Origin: Candidatus Brocadiaceae bacterium
GTDB taxonomy: Bacteria > Planctomycetota > Brocadiia > Brocadiales > Brocadiaceae
Assembly: GCA_024653795.1 (NCBI GenBank)
Contig: JANLHY010000236.1
Span: 1 to 6,517 of the forward strand
Reading direction: 5' to 3'
DNA: 6,517 nt
Positions within the stretch are counted from its first letter, which is position 1. Each line of letters opens with the position of its first letter. This document shows, in pieces, positions 6,492-6,517 of this stretch. The translations under genes were made by a program, and so were the position numbers. The notes beneath the pieces are model-generated. The model was given only the letters and a program-made list of their open reading frames with translations. It searched no databases and was not told the DNA's origin.

Positions 6492-6517
6492 ATGAAATTT
6501 ATTGAATCCGAAACATT
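6492..6517 (+). CDS. 5' end of a gene, possibly AlbA_2-type ATP-binding protein
   Basis: An ATG at 6492 opens a frame, MKFIESET, that is still open at the window edge. Proteins with the AlbA_2 (divergent AAA-4, Schlafen-like) DNA- or ATP-binding domain typically begin with the pattern xxESExxExK, and the visible residues fit its first half. Eight residues are far too few to be sure. GAGAA lies only a few bases before the ATG, which is closer than an ideal ribosome site. A 13-codon frame starting at 6454 ends by overlapping this ATG (ATGA), which might couple translation. Confidence 0.35.

Noticed and set aside
6454..6495. A 13-codon frame starting MPRNEQQT as a real leader peptide or restriction-subunit fragment
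   Set aside because: It is too short, its ribosome-like AGGAAAGGG is about 17 bases away, and the resemblance covers only eight residues. I mention it only as context for the right-edge gene.

Overview
The window reads as ordinary chromosome of a moderately AT-rich Gram-negative bacterium. An outer membrane is implied by a large AsmA-like envelope protein. The dispersed palindromes between genes, the ADP-forming acetate-CoA ligase and the relic of a small clan AA aspartic protease recall planctomycetes of the anammox group (Brocadiales) or some deltaproteobacteria. This is an impression from gene content, not a proof.

Layout. At the left edge the 5' end of an unidentified gene runs off the window on the minus strand (67 to 1), with a good sigma-70-type promoter 60 to 100 bases upstream of it. 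A 366-base divergent region follows, with short tandem and inverted repeats at 280-382. Three complete plus-strand genes come next: an AsmA-like protein of 777 residues (434-2767), a fused alpha-beta ADP-forming acetate-CoA ligase of 696 residues (2924-5014), and a 356-residue protein with a BioD-like P-loop domain and a DRTGG domain (5355-6425). The gap between the first two holds an element with 19-base terminal inverted repeats around a perfect 32-base palindrome. The gap between the last two holds a C/G-rich dispersed-type repeat and a 37-codon relic of a clan AA aspartic protease with its catalytic core deleted. At the right edge a new gene appears to start (6492), possibly an AlbA_2-type ATP-binding protein.

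How the genes work together. The ligase interconverts acetyl-CoA (or another acyl-CoA) plus ADP and phosphate with the acid plus ATP. The DRTGG protein is related to the N-terminal regulatory part of long phosphotransacetylases, so the pair suggests an acetyl-CoA/acetate energy module with a nucleotide-binding partner of unknown role. The AsmA-like gene is probably functionally unrelated and concerned with envelope lipid traffic.

I did not find a clear new system. The items most worth a second look are the fourfold ~118-residue repeat in the AsmA-like protein, the nested inverted-repeat element just before a ligase gene that lacks a Shine-Dalgarno sequence, the deleted protease relic, and the ligase-DRTGG pairing with its altered P-loop.
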